NCBI GenBank assembly: GCA_964475955.1
Contig: CAYYZY010000008.1
Coordinates: 17,028 to 81,027 of the forward strand
Length of the DNA stretch: 64,000 nt
Source: DATKZH01 sp964475955
GTDB taxonomy: Bacteria; Planctomycetota; Planctomycetia; Pirellulales; Thermoguttaceae
Reading direction: 5' to 3'
Position numbers and translations under genes: made by a program. Of this stretch, positions 51,275 through 59,915 are shown piece by piece. The notes beneath the pieces were generated by a model. The model was given only the letters and a program-made list of their open reading frames with translations, was not told the origin of the DNA and did no database searches. Every line of letters begins with the position of its first letter. Positions within the stretch are counted from its first letter, which is position 1.

Positions 51275-52084
51275 ATGTCCGATTTGTCAGGCAAGGTGGC
51301 GGTCGTGACCGGCGGGGGCGGCATCCTCTGCCGGGCCATGTGCAAGGCCCTGGCCGAACGTGGGGCGGCCGTCGCCGTGCTCGACCTCGCGCCCGAGGCC
51401 GCCGGGCGCGTGGCCGAGGAGATCCGCGCCTCGGGCGGCCAAGTGATCGCGGTCGAGGCCAACGTGCTCAACCGCGAGAGCCTCGACCAGGCCGCCGAAA
51501 CGATCCACCGGGAGTGCGGCCCGATCGATGTCCTCGTCAACGGGGCCGGCGGGAACAAGGCCGAAGCCACGGCCAGCCCCGGCAAGTCGTTCTTCGACAT
51601 CCCGGCCGACGCCATCCAGTGGGTCTTCAATCTCAACTGCCTCGGCACCATCCTCGCCTGCCAGGTCTTCGTGCCCGACATGATCGCCAAACAAGGGGGC
51701 GTGGTCATCAACATAGCCTCGATGGCCGGCATCCGTCCCCTCACGCGGGTGGTGGCCTACTCGGCGGCCAAGGCGGCGATCGCCAACTTCACCCAGTGGT
51801 TGGCCGTCCACCTGGCCCAGGAGTACAGCCCGAAGATTCGGGTGAACGCGATCGCGCCGGGCTTCTTCCTCACCGCCCAGAACGAGTTCCTGCTGATCGA
51901 TCGGGAGACGAAGAAGCCCACGCCGCGCGGGGAGACGATCCTCGCCCATACGCCGGCCGGACGGTACGGCGCCCCCGAGGACCTGCTCGGCACGCTCCTC
52001 TGGCTTGCGAGCGACGAGGCGGCGTTTGTGTCGGGCACGATCATCCCGGTCGACGGGGGGTTCGCGGCGTTTGGCGGTGTGTAG
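51275..52084 (+). CDS. uxuB: D-mannonate oxidoreductase-type SDR (UxuB-like)
   Basis: 269 residues. Classical SDR: NAD loop VVTGGGGILCRAMCKALA, NAG-like VNGAGGNK, catalytic serine in INIASM, YSAAK (Y-x3-K), and long C-terminal LTPRGE-like TPRGETILAHTPAGRYGAPEDLLGTLLWLAS. The NGAGGNKAEAT, FVFNLN-like VFNLNCLGT and AIAPGFFLTAQN segments match the bacterial UxuB/YjmF type, which reduces D-fructuronate to D-mannonate. It would catalyse the step after UxaC. ATG at 51275 is favoured because the SDR begins right after it; an ATG at 51254 adds seven residues. Its substrate is inferred from family and from uxaC at 27382-28812. Confidence 0.87.
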   Translation: MSDLSGKVAVVTGGGGILCRAMCKALAERGAAVAVLDLAPEAAGRVAEEIRASGGQVIAVEANVLNRESLDQAAETIHRECGPIDVLVNGAGGNKAEATASPGKSFFDIPADAIQWVFNLNCLGTILACQVFVPDMIAKQGGVVINIASMAGIRPLTRVVAYSAAKAAIANFTQWLAVHLAQEYSPKIRVNAIAPGFFLTAQNEFLLIDRETKKPTPRGETILAHTPAGRYGAPEDLLGTLLWLASDEAAFVSGTIIPVDGGFAAFGGV

Positions 52085-52199
52085 CCCGGGGCGGAGGCCC
52101 TGGCAAACACGCCAAGACGCCAAGAGAAGAAGCGGAGATGAAAGCAGGAGAGCGGCGGTTTCGTTTTGGCAATCGTCAGTGACGTAGGAGGGCGAACCG

Positions 52200-53450
52200 A
52201 TGTTGACCAGGGCTTCGGGACGACGCGATCGAAGAATCCCCCGCCGCACGGCCATCCGGCGAATGCTCGCCGCGTCGGCGGCGGTGGGGGTGCCGCACAC
52301 CGTGGGGTTGGGACAACAGGCCAGTGCCGAAGGGGCGGTCCGCGTCGAGCGCCAGCCGACCGGGGCCGAGATCTGGCAGGTGACGACCGAGGAATTCTCG
52401 CACTCGAACATCTACTGCGAGGTGCCCTACTGCTCGCGCGACTCGCGCTATTTCGTCTATCAGCGACGCAATCCCAAGCTCTCCGCGAACCGCACCGAGC
52501 TGATGGCCGTCGAACTGGGCACCTGGAAACAGCACCGGATCGATACCTGCACCGGCATCGGCGGCTCGGCCATCTCGCACGACGGGCTCTTCTACTACCT
52601 CAAGCAGACCGACGACGGCAATCTCGACCTCTACCGCGCCGACCTGGCCGACGGCTCGATCGAGCGCGTCTACCGCATGGCCGACGGCGTGCGCGTGCGT
52701 AGCCTGGGGACCGTCACCACCGATCGCCGCTACTACGCCGGGGGCACGAAGACCGACCCGGGCTGGTCGATGTTCGACGTCCTCCTGGTCGACCTCCGCG
52801 AGGGCACGCAGAAGATCCTCGACCGCGATCCGTTCATCCTCAACCCCCATCCGCAGTTCGAGCCCGGCGAGGGCCGAATGCTGATGATCCAGCACAACCG
52901 CGGCGGCAAGTACTCGGCCGACGGCAAGCGGGAGCGGCTCGTCGGGCCCGAAGGAGCCACCCTCTACGTGCTCGACGTCCCCGGCGGCAAGCGGACCACG
53001 CTCCAGGTCGGCAAGCCCTACACCACCGCGTGCACCGGCCACGAGGCCTGGATCGGCGACACCGAGGAAATGCTCCTCACCGTCTCGGCCCGCGGCGACT
53101 ACGCGCCCGAGAAGGGGAACCTGCTGGGCGTCCGGGTAGGTGAGCCGGCCCGGGTGGTCGCCCGCGGATACCGGTTCAACCACGTGGGCGTGAGCCGTTG
53201 CGGGCGGCTCTTCTCCTGCGACGACTGGCAGGGGACGTTCAAGATCGTGATCGGGTCGAACCGAACCGGCGAGACGGCCGTCGTCTGCGAGTCGAAAACC
53301 TCGCCCACGCGAGGACAGAACACGCATCCCCACGCGTACCTGACGCCCGATTTGCGCTGGGTGATCTTCAATTCCAACCGCTCGGGGTTCCCGCACGTCT
53401 ACGCGGCGAGCGTGTCCGAAGGGATGGTCGACCGGCTCACGGCAGGCTGA
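52200..53450 (+). CDS. PL22-type oligogalacturonate-lyase-like beta-propeller
   Basis: 416 residues with a Tat-like leader (RRTAIRRMLAASAAVG). The propeller domain of PL22/oligogalacturonide lyase type follows: TTEEFSHSNIYCEVPYCSRDSRYFVY at the start, HDGLFYYLKQ, CTGHEAWIG, and C-terminal RGQNTHPHAYLTPDLRWVIFNSNRSG. PL22 enzymes bind Mn with a Q-x-x-H-x-H triad; here Q373, H376 and H378 preserve it. It would cleave oligogalacturonides or a related uronide outside the cytoplasm. ATG at 52200 has AGGAGG at 8 bases. Neighbouring UxuB-type SDR supports uronate catabolism. The Tat route is unusual for PL22, whose known members are cytoplasmic. Confidence 0.85.
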   Translation: MLTRASGRRDRRIPRRTAIRRMLAASAAVGVPHTVGLGQQASAEGAVRVERQPTGAEIWQVTTEEFSHSNIYCEVPYCSRDSRYFVYQRRNPKLSANRTELMAVELGTWKQHRIDTCTGIGGSAISHDGLFYYLKQTDDGNLDLYRADLADGSIERVYRMADGVRVRSLGTVTTDRRYYAGGTKTDPGWSMFDVLLVDLREGTQKILDRDPFILNPHPQFEPGEGRMLMIQHNRGGKYSADGKRERLVGPEGATLYVLDVPGGKRTTLQVGKPYTTACTGHEAWIGDTEEMLLTVSARGDYAPEKGNLLGVRVGEPARVVARGYRFNHVGVSRCGRLFSCDDWQGTFKIVIGSNRTGETAVVCESKTSPTRGQNTHPHAYLTPDLRWVIFNSNRSGFPHVYAASVSEGMVDRLTAG

Positions 53451-53646
53451 GCGCGTGGGGCGGCCGGTCGGGGCAGTTGCACCGCGGCAGGGAGTTCGGG
53501 TCGAGGAAATCGAGGCGGTTCAGATGGCCGCACTCGATGCAGCGCAGCAGCATCTTGGCCTTGCGCGGACCGCAGTAGGGCGGGACGACGCCGTCGAGAA
53601 GGTCGAGGTCCAGCGCCGGGTCTCGCGAGAACAGGTAGTCGGTCAA
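53437..53646 (-). CDS. Small zinc-ribbon-like protein (69 aa)
   Basis: 69 residues. The central part has CIECGHLNRLDFLDPNSLPRCNC, two cysteine pairs (CxxC and CxC) that could bind one zinc or iron. Upstream, TDYLFSRDPALDLDLLDGVVPP is unremarkable. The start is TTG at 53646 with no clear ribosome-binding site, and the gene overlaps the end of the PL22 gene by 14 bases in antisense. The coding assignment is supported mainly by the cysteine spacing; existence uncertain. Confidence 0.45.
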   Translation of the reverse strand: MTDYLFSRDPALDLDLLDGVVPPYCGPRKAKMLLRCIECGHLNRLDFLDPNSLPRCNCPDRPPHALSLP

Positions 53647-53769
53647 TCTGTCGGCGCAAAGGGCGAGGCCGCCGGAAGCGGGGGTCCGACGGCCTCTGGG
53701 CGACAGTTCGCCTTGGCCCGGCCGGCCTTCCGGGGGGTGCGAAGGGGCCGGCCGGGCGATGCCAGGGGA

Positions 53770-54156
53770 CTATTGGTGAAGGTTGGCTTGACGGTAGAGC
53801 ACGCGGCCGGTGCGGATGTCCTGGACCGCGAACGAGAACCAGCCGCCGCTCCAATGGGCTTGCTGGAGGGGCGCCTGGTGGGCGCCGGCGTAGCTCAGGG
53901 GCTGGCCGTTGATCGAGAGGATCACGTCGCCCGACTCGAAGCCGATCCGCTCGCCCACGGTGCGGGACCACGCCGTATTGACTCGATACCCATACCCGGG
54001 AATCACCGTGCAACGCAGTCCCAGGAACTGCACGTTCTGCGACCCTCCGCCGGAGGGATTGAAGCGGTAGGCATGGCTCTGAGCCGAGGCCGTCGAGGCG
54101 GCGGCGGTGAGGGCCAACAGGGACACGACCAACGCGATTCGCTTGACGGACTTCAT
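53770..54156 (-). CDS. Secreted PDZ-domain protein
   Basis: 128 residues. A signal peptide (ALVVSLLALTAAASTASA) is followed by a single PDZ-like domain: FLGLRCTVIPGYGYRVNTAWSRTVGERIGFESGDVILSINGQPL, with the GDVIL-x-INGQP carboxylate-loop partner strand, and a closing FAVQDIRTGRVLYRQ. No protease domain is present, so it is a free-standing binding protein of the periplasm. ATG at 54156 has GAGGAG 8 bases upstream. It stands alone and diverges from the efflux-operon remnant to its right. Confidence 0.83.
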   Translation of the reverse strand: MKSVKRIALVVSLLALTAAASTASAQSHAYRFNPSGGGSQNVQFLGLRCTVIPGYGYRVNTAWSRTVGERIGFESGDVILSINGQPLSYAGAHQAPLQQAHWSGGWFSFAVQDIRTGRVLYRQANLHQ

Positions 54157-54722
54157 CGTTACTCTCCTCGCTGGTGGGAAGTGGTTTGTTGTCGCCACCC
54201 TTTCTATGGCCAGCCGCCGCGGGAACCCGACACGGGCAAACGCGGCTAATCCGGCAGCCGCGACCCCTTTTCGACCTCCCCCCAGATGAGCGGGTCTTCT
54301 TTCCGGGGGTGGAGATTCGCGCGACGAGTTCGCGGTGCCTCGGCCCCGGTGCTGCCAATGGCCCGATGCGGCCATTTTGGCGGCCTGAGGAAGCAGGGCC
54401 CATGCGGGCCACGGCCAATTCGACGGGATAAGCGGACAGAGTGTCCCGGAAAACTCGGCGCTTCCCGCAGAAAAGCCCCGGGCGTGGGCGATTGCGCGGA
54501 CGTGTCCCCCTTAAGAAGGGATCCGGGCGAGGGCAGGTGGCCCAACAGGCCGATCCGGTTACAATGATCCGCCTACTCAGAAATCGCGGAGAGGAGTCCG
54601 CATGTGAACGGGGACTCTCGCGTGACGGCGGGGCCACGTCGGAAGAGGTGAGTCGGCTCCCCCCAACGGCCGCGCCCGCACGTTGTTCCGGATCACCCTG
54701 TCAACACTCTGGGAGTGGAGAG
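54157..54722. other. Upstream region of the RND efflux remnant
   Basis: 566 bases without a credible gene. A TTACAAT sequence near 54558-54564 resembles a -10 element for the efflux operon. Direct C-rich and GC palindromic segments occur, but none match the repeat families elsewhere in the window. Confidence 0.35.
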
Positions 54723-56098
54723 GTGAGTCATCTGCCGTATGAGAGGCCCCCGATCCGGCCGTGCCCGCCGCTTCCCCCCCTTTTGGGGATCGGTGCGCTG
54801 GTCGCCCTGGGCTGCAAAGAGCCGGCCGAGCTGCCCAAGCGCGAGCCGCCGACCGTCAGGGTAAGCCAGCCGCTTGCGCAGACCGTCACGACGTACCTCG
54901 AGGAGACCGGCACCACCGAGGCGGTCCAACGCGCCGACGTTCGAGCGAGGGTGACCGGCTTTTTGGAGCAGGTCAAGTTCGAGGCAGGGGCCGAGGTCGC
55001 GGCGGGCGACGAGCTCTACGTGATCGAGCCGGCGCCGTTCGTCGCCGCGCGCATGGCCGCCGAGGCCGACCTGGAGGCCATGAAAGTCGCGCTGACCCAA
55101 GCCCAGATCGAATACGACCGGCAACTGAAGCTCCAGCAGCGCAACGCCACCTCGGATACCGAGATCGTCGCCGCGGAGGCCAAGCGCGACGGGGCCGAGG
55201 CGGCCGTCAAGGTCTCGGAGGCCGCCCTCGACCAGGCCAAGATCGAGGAGGACTACACCTCGGTCAAGGCGCCCATCAGCGGCCGGATCGGCAAGACGCT
55301 GGTCAAGCAGGGGAACCTCGTCGAAAAGGCCGGAGCGACCCTTCTGACCACGATCGTCAACTACGACAACATCTACGCCAACTTCAACATCAGCGAGCGC
55401 GACCTGCTCACGCTCATGAACAGGCCGCGTGAAGACGGGCAGAAGCGTGACCTAAAGAGCGTGCAGGTGCTGCTCAGCCGCGCCACCGACTCCGGCTTCC
55501 CCTTCCAGGGCCACCTCGACTACGCCGACCTGGCGGTCGACGAAAGCACCGGAACGTACGCCGTTCGGGCCGTCTTCCCCAATCCGAACGAACAGATCTT
55601 GCCCGGGCTGTTCGTGCGGATCCGCGTGGTGGGCCGGCAAAAGGACGTGCTGATGGTGCCCGAGACGGCGATCCGCGCCGACCAGGCCGGCCGCCACCTG
55701 TGGTCGTTGGCGGCGAGAACGTCGTCGAGCGGCGGGACGTCGATTTGGGTATCCAGCGGCGCGGGTACCGACTCACGCCGGAACTGAAACAGTGGTGCGC
55801 GGCCGAGCTGAAGATTTCGGCCCAGGCCCCCGTCAACGAGTTCCGCGACGCCGTCGCCCAGGCGATCGCCGCCGGGCAGTTGACGATGGAGAAGCTCACC
55901 GAGCTCTCCCAGGTGCAGGTGGTGCGCGAGGTCCTCGACGGCCTGCGCGCGGACGATTCGGTGATCGTCGGGGGCATCCAGCGCGCCCGCGACGGCGTCG
56001 AGGTCGCGTCCGAGCCCGATCCGCTCGACCCGCTCCTTTTCGACGTGGAAGCCGCGGCCCCGCCGGAATTGGAGGAGGACTCGCAAGCGGCGGGCTAA
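54723..56098 (+). pseudogene. RND efflux membrane-fusion lipoprotein (AcrA-like), frameshifted
   Basis: Starts at GTG 54723 with a lipobox (LVALGC at residues 26-31), then the membrane-fusion features: VTGFLEQVKFEAGAEVAAGDELYVI (lipoyl), a coiled-coil hairpin (about residues 110-165), DYTSVKAPISGRIGKT, and a beta-barrel domain to VPETAIRADQAGRHL. Near 55698-55700 the frame breaks: the expected VVGGENVVERRDVDLG is read in a different frame from 55700, consistent with loss of one G in a CTGGTG-type sequence. The rest of the C-terminal domain (to 56098) is intact in that frame. Either an inactivating mutation or a sequencing error. Decay of the permease that follows favours real decay. Confidence 0.85.
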
Positions 56099-56138
56099 GG
56101 CGTGCCGCAGACGGCCGTCGAGGAGAAGGCATCCGATC

Positions 56139-56754
56139 GTCAACACGCTGGGCCGGCTCAGCCAGGTGGAAGAGTTTGAAGACCTAATCATCAAAACGCC
56201 GAAGGCGGCCGGATCACCCGAGTCCAAGACGTCGCACGCGTCAAACTGGGAGGGAAGACATACAACCTCTCGGCCACCTTCAACGGCCAGCCCACCGCCG
56301 CCATCGCGATTTACCAGCTTCCCGGCGCCAACGCGCTCCAGTTGGCCGAGCAGGTCGAAGCGAAGATGGCTGAACTGGCCGAGAGATTCCCTGAAGGACT
56401 TGAATACAGGATCCCTTACGACACCACCCGTTTCGTCGAGGCTTCGATCCAGGAAGTCTACGAGACGCTGATCATCGCCGTGGTGCTCGTGATCCTGGTG
56501 ATCTTCGTCTTTTTGCAGGACTGGCGGGCAACGCTCGTCCCCTGCGCCGCGCGGGCCAGGGCATCCGCCAGGCCGTCGGCGGCGCGGTGGTCGGCGGCAT
56601 GATCGCCGCCACCTTCTTCTCCGTGCTCCTCGTCCCCTCCTTCTTCGTCGTCTTCCAAACCCTGGCCGAGCTTCGCAGGGCCCGCGAGCCCGAGCCGCAG
56701 GTCCCCTCCTCAATGACCGTGTGCGATTCCGCCGCGCGCGGGCTGCGACTGTAG
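56139..56754 (+). pseudogene. RND efflux permease (AcrB-like) remnant
   Basis: Three fragments of one permease in three frames: VNTLGRLSQVEEFEDLIIKT (from 56139), then from about 56205 NLSATFNGQPTAAIAIYQLPGANALQ through IIAVVLVILVIFVFLQDWRATLVP, then from about 56535 GQGIRQAVGGAVVGGMIAATFFSVLLVPSFF. The first 200 or more residues and everything between transmembrane helix 4 and the last helix pair are missing. Its end (from 56715 to TAG at 56752-56754) is supplied by a copy of the palindromic element at 36634-36740. With the frameshifted adaptor this is a dead efflux pump. Confidence 0.85.
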
Positions 56755-56822
56755 GGAACGGCCTCTGTGCCGTTCCGGGCCTGCGGAAGAAGGGCAAGCG
56801 CCGCGGAGGGCGTTCTTTACAG
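56715..56822. repeat. Dispersed palindromic element, copy 2 (inverted)
   Basis: 108 bases nearly identical to the reverse complement of 36634-36740: GACCGTGTGCGATTCCG at the left, then CTGTAGGGAACGGCCTCTGT, and an end of GCGGAGGGCGTTC followed by TTTACAG. It overlaps and terminates the RND permease remnant. As in copy 1, the TAG within CTGTAGGG is used as a stop codon. Confidence 0.8.
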
Positions 56823-57249
56823 TGGGTTTCGCCGAACCGGCGCGCCGCACGCCGGGTTGAGCGGCAAGAGAACCGGTCGACAGACCGCCGTGGGGCACGT
56901 TTCCAACGTGCCCGGCACGATGCCGTCGTGCCCCACGAACTCCCCTTGCTCGTTTACAGACTCCGCCTCGCCCCCACAGGGCCGTCATCGCAACCAGGGT
57001 GAACGCCAAGTCGCGTAGCGGCTGCCGGGTTCGGGGCGCGCGGGTGGCGGGGGTTGAGCGCGGCGAGCACGACGGCCGGCGTTGGTGTACAATGGGCGCG
57101 AAGCGTGCCGGCACGGGGACGCGATGGCTCGCATAGCGGTTCCGGGGTCGCCTGCACTTCGGGGAAACAGCAGCGAAGGCGGCGACGAGTCGCGGCACTC
57201 CGGAAGGGTCTTTCGGTCCAAGCTCAGTCCACAACCGAGGAGCATCACG
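56823..57249. other. Upstream region of the Gfo/Idh/MocA gene, with repeat family A variant
   Basis: 427 bases with no gene. 56890-56936 holds a family A hairpin whose left arm equals the other copies (GTGGGGCACGTTTCCAACG) but whose right arm has a different centre (GCCGTCGTGCCCCAC). A TGTACAATGG sequence near 57084-57093 is a possible -10 region. A segment near 57165-57205 (GGCGACGAGTCGCGGCACTCC) resembles 49608-49630 (GGGGACGAGTCCCGGCACTCC), a further short repeat. Confidence 0.55.
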
Positions 57250-58551
57250 ATGAATACGCTTAGCCGCAGGGGGTTTCTTAGGCGGAGCGCCGCCGCATCG
57301 GCGGCGCTGGCCGCGCCGATGGTCGTGCCGATGGTCGTGCCGGGGGCCGCGCTGGGCTTGGGGGCGCCGCCGGCGAGCGAGCGGATCGTGCTGGGCGTGA
57401 TCGGCTACGGCGGCCGGTGCAGCCGGATCTTGCCGCACTTCCTCATGTTCGACGACATCCGCTGCGTGGCCGTGAGCGACTGCCGCCGCGACCGGCTGGC
57501 CGCCGCCAAGAAGGTCGTCGACGAGAAGTACGCGAACCGGGACTGCACCGCCTACGCCGACTTCCGCGAGCTGTTGGCGCGCGGCGACGTCGACGCCGTG
57601 CTCATCGCCACGGGCGACCGCTGGCACACGCCGCTTTCGATCCTGGCGGCCAAGTCGGGCAAGGACGTCTACTGCGAGAAGCCCATCTCGCTGGCCATCG
57701 GCGAGAGCCGCGCCCTGGTCGACGCGATGAACCGCTACGGCGCCATCTACCAGGCCGGGCACCAGCGGCGCTCCGTGGGCTCGTACCGGTTCCAGATCGA
57801 GATGGCCCGAAGCGGCGCGATCGGCAAGGTCCACACGGTCGTCTGCCAGGTGTGGGAAGGCCCGACCATCCCGCCCGACCAGCCGCGCCCCGTGCCCGAG
57901 GGGTTCGATTACGACATGTGGCTCGGCCCCACCCCGTGGCACCCGTTCATCCCGGCCCGGGTCAATGGGTGGAATTACTTCTGGGACACCGGCGCGGGGC
58001 CGATCATCGGCATGGGCTGCCACTACACCGACATCGCCCAGTGGGGGCTGGAGCGCGACGACACGGGCCCCGTCTCCTACGAGGGCACGGCCACGTGGAA
58101 GCCGGAGGCCTTCAGCGAAACGCCCGTCACGGCCGACTGCACGTGCACCTACGCCGACGGGGTGAAGATCGCCTTGATCTCCAGCGGCAAGTTCGCCGAC
58201 CGCTACATCCGCTTCGTCGGCACGGAGGGCTGGATCCAGGTCGACGACCAGACCAACGCGGTCACCGCCGAGCCCGCCTCGATCCTCCGCGAACGGGAGA
58301 TCTCCGCCAAGGGCTGGGCGGAAACGGGCGACCACGTGCGCAACTGGCTCGACTGCACGAGGTCGCGCAAGCGGACCGTCTGCCATCCCGAGAGCGCCCA
58401 CCGGGCCACGACCATCTGCCACGCGGCGAACATCGGCCTGCGACTCGGGCGGTCGCTCCAGTGGGACCCCGTGGCCGAGCGATTCCTCCACGACGACGAG
58501 GCCAACCGCATGCTGCTGCGCGCCATGCGCCCGCCCTGGTCGCTGATCTGA
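57250..58551 (+). CDS. Tat-exported Gfo/Idh/MocA oxidoreductase
   Basis: 433 residues. A Tat leader (LSRRGFLRRSAAASAALAAP) precedes a Rossmann domain (VLGVIGYGGRCSRILPHF), AVSDCRRDRL, DAVLIATGDRWHTPLSILAAKSGKDVYCEKPISL (with the E-K-P signature of the Gfo/Idh/MocA family) and a C-terminal beta-sheet domain with GMGCHYTDIAQWGL. These enzymes oxidise or rearrange sugars with tightly bound NAD(P), and planctomycetes encode many Tat-exported versions. ATG at 57250 has GAGGAG at about 8 bases. The sulfotransferase and GH172 genes follow on the same strand. Confidence 0.9.
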   Translation: MNTLSRRGFLRRSAAASAALAAPMVVPMVVPGAALGLGAPPASERIVLGVIGYGGRCSRILPHFLMFDDIRCVAVSDCRRDRLAAAKKVVDEKYANRDCTAYADFRELLARGDVDAVLIATGDRWHTPLSILAAKSGKDVYCEKPISLAIGESRALVDAMNRYGAIYQAGHQRRSVGSYRFQIEMARSGAIGKVHTVVCQVWEGPTIPPDQPRPVPEGFDYDMWLGPTPWHPFIPARVNGWNYFWDTGAGPIIGMGCHYTDIAQWGLERDDTGPVSYEGTATWKPEAFSETPVTADCTCTYADGVKIALISSGKFADRYIRFVGTEGWIQVDDQTNAVTAEPASILREREISAKGWAETGDHVRNWLDCTRSRKRTVCHPESAHRATTICHAANIGLRLGRSLQWDPVAERFLHDDEANRMLLRAMRPPWSLI

Positions 58552-58683
58552 TACGGAAACGGCGGCCGGCGGACGAAACGGCAAGGCCGCCGCCCGTCGA
58601 CAAGACCAGTCCGGCGCAACTTGCGTCCACTTCATCATTCATCGTTCACAATTCATCATTCACTTCTCCGGGGAGTTCTTCGT

Positions 58684-59844
58684 TTGCGTGCGAAACGACG
58701 AGAATCGATCGGCACCGCCGGCGCCAAGGACCGGCCGTGGCACATGCGGGCGTGGAGCGGGATCAACGTGCGGGGCCTGTCCCGGGCGCTGGTGCGAAAC
58801 CGGTTCGCCGTGTCGCCGTCGCGCGTGCCCATGGTGTCGATCCTGGCCGGCCTGAGCCTGTTCAACTCGTCGATGTCGGTGCTCCAGTCGCTCGTCTACG
58901 GGCGGAGGATCCGCAACACCGATCTGGTCGACGACCCCGTGTTCGTGCTGGGCCACTGGAGGTCGGGCACCACGATGCTGCACGAGCTGCTCGTCTGCGA
59001 CCCGCGCCACGGGTATCCCGACACGTACGCCTGTTTCGGCCCCAACCACTTCCTGCTCACCCGGCGGCTGCTCGTGCGCTGGATCGGGTTCCTGCTGCCG
59101 CCGCAGCGGCCGATGGACAACATGGCCATCCGGTGGGAACTGCCGCAGGAAGACGAATGGGCGCTTTGCAACATGGGCCTCCCCTCCCCGTACCTGAATA
59201 TCCTCTTCCCCAATCGGCCGCCGCAGGACCCCGAGTACCTCGACCTGCGGGGCGTTTCTCCCGAGGCGAAGGAGCGCTGGAAGCGGAAGCTCCTCTGGTT
59301 CCTCAAGGGGCTCACGCTTCGCACGTCGAAGCGGATCGTGCTCAAGACGCCGCTTCACACGGCGCGCGTCGGCACGCTGCTGGAGACGTTCCCCCGCGCC
59401 CGCTTCGTCCACGTGGTGCGGGACCCCTACGTCCTCTTCCCGTCGACGGTGCACACCTGGCGGCGCATGTATCGCTACCACGGCGCCCAGGTTCCGCGTT
59501 ACGAAGGGCTGGAAGAGCACGTGCTCGACACGTTCGCGCGCATGTACGAGGCCTTCGAAGCCGACGTGCCGCGCATCCCGGCCGGGCGGTTCTGCGAAGT
59601 CCGCTTCGAGGACCTGGTCGCCGACCCCGTCGGCCAGTTGCGCACCATCTACGACTGCGTCGAGCTGGAGGGGTTCGACGAGGCCCTGCCGGCCGTTCGC
59701 GAGTACGCCGCCCGCACGGCCGGCTACCAGCCCAACCGCTACCGGATTTCCGCCGAAATGCGCGATCGGATCACGGCCCGGTGGAAGGGGTACGCCGAGA
59801 AGTACGGCTACCCGGTGCCCGACGACAGCCAGGTCGACGCGTGA
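58684..59844 (+). CDS. PAPS-dependent sulfotransferase (Sulfotransfer_3-like)
   Basis: About 386 residues. The 5'-phosphosulfate loop is VLGHWRSGTTMLHELL (W/P-R-S-G-T-T) and the 3'-phosphate site is FVHVVRDPYVLFPSTVHTW (R-D-P...S). A KTPLHTARVGTLLETFP segment is typical. It should sulfate a carbohydrate or lipid hydroxyl. No transmembrane helix is visible, so it is soluble. TTG at 58684 (GGGGAG 8 bases before) is taken; ATG at 58744 is a possible alternative and either leaves the PAPS domain complete. Context with Gfo/Idh and GH172 suggests carbohydrate modification. Confidence 0.82.
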   Translation: MRAKRRESIGTAGAKDRPWHMRAWSGINVRGLSRALVRNRFAVSPSRVPMVSILAGLSLFNSSMSVLQSLVYGRRIRNTDLVDDPVFVLGHWRSGTTMLHELLVCDPRHGYPDTYACFGPNHFLLTRRLLVRWIGFLLPPQRPMDNMAIRWELPQEDEWALCNMGLPSPYLNILFPNRPPQDPEYLDLRGVSPEAKERWKRKLLWFLKGLTLRTSKRIVLKTPLHTARVGTLLETFPRARFVHVVRDPYVLFPSTVHTWRRMYRYHGAQVPRYEGLEEHVLDTFARMYEAFEADVPRIPAGRFCEVRFEDLVADPVGQLRTIYDCVELEGFDEALPAVREYAARTAGYQPNRYRISAEMRDRITARWKGYAEKYGYPVPDDSQVDA

Positions 59845-59915
59845 GCCGCGGCGAAGGGCCGGCCGCGTCAACGTGCGGTCGACGACTTGCACCGCCCGGG
59901 CTTCTCGCTATCGTG

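Noticed and set aside
57417..59915. Apparent fusion of a long frame through Gfo/Idh and sulfotransferase into GH172
   Set aside because: The upstream part is a shadow of two real genes in another frame; GH172 sequence starts only near 59916.
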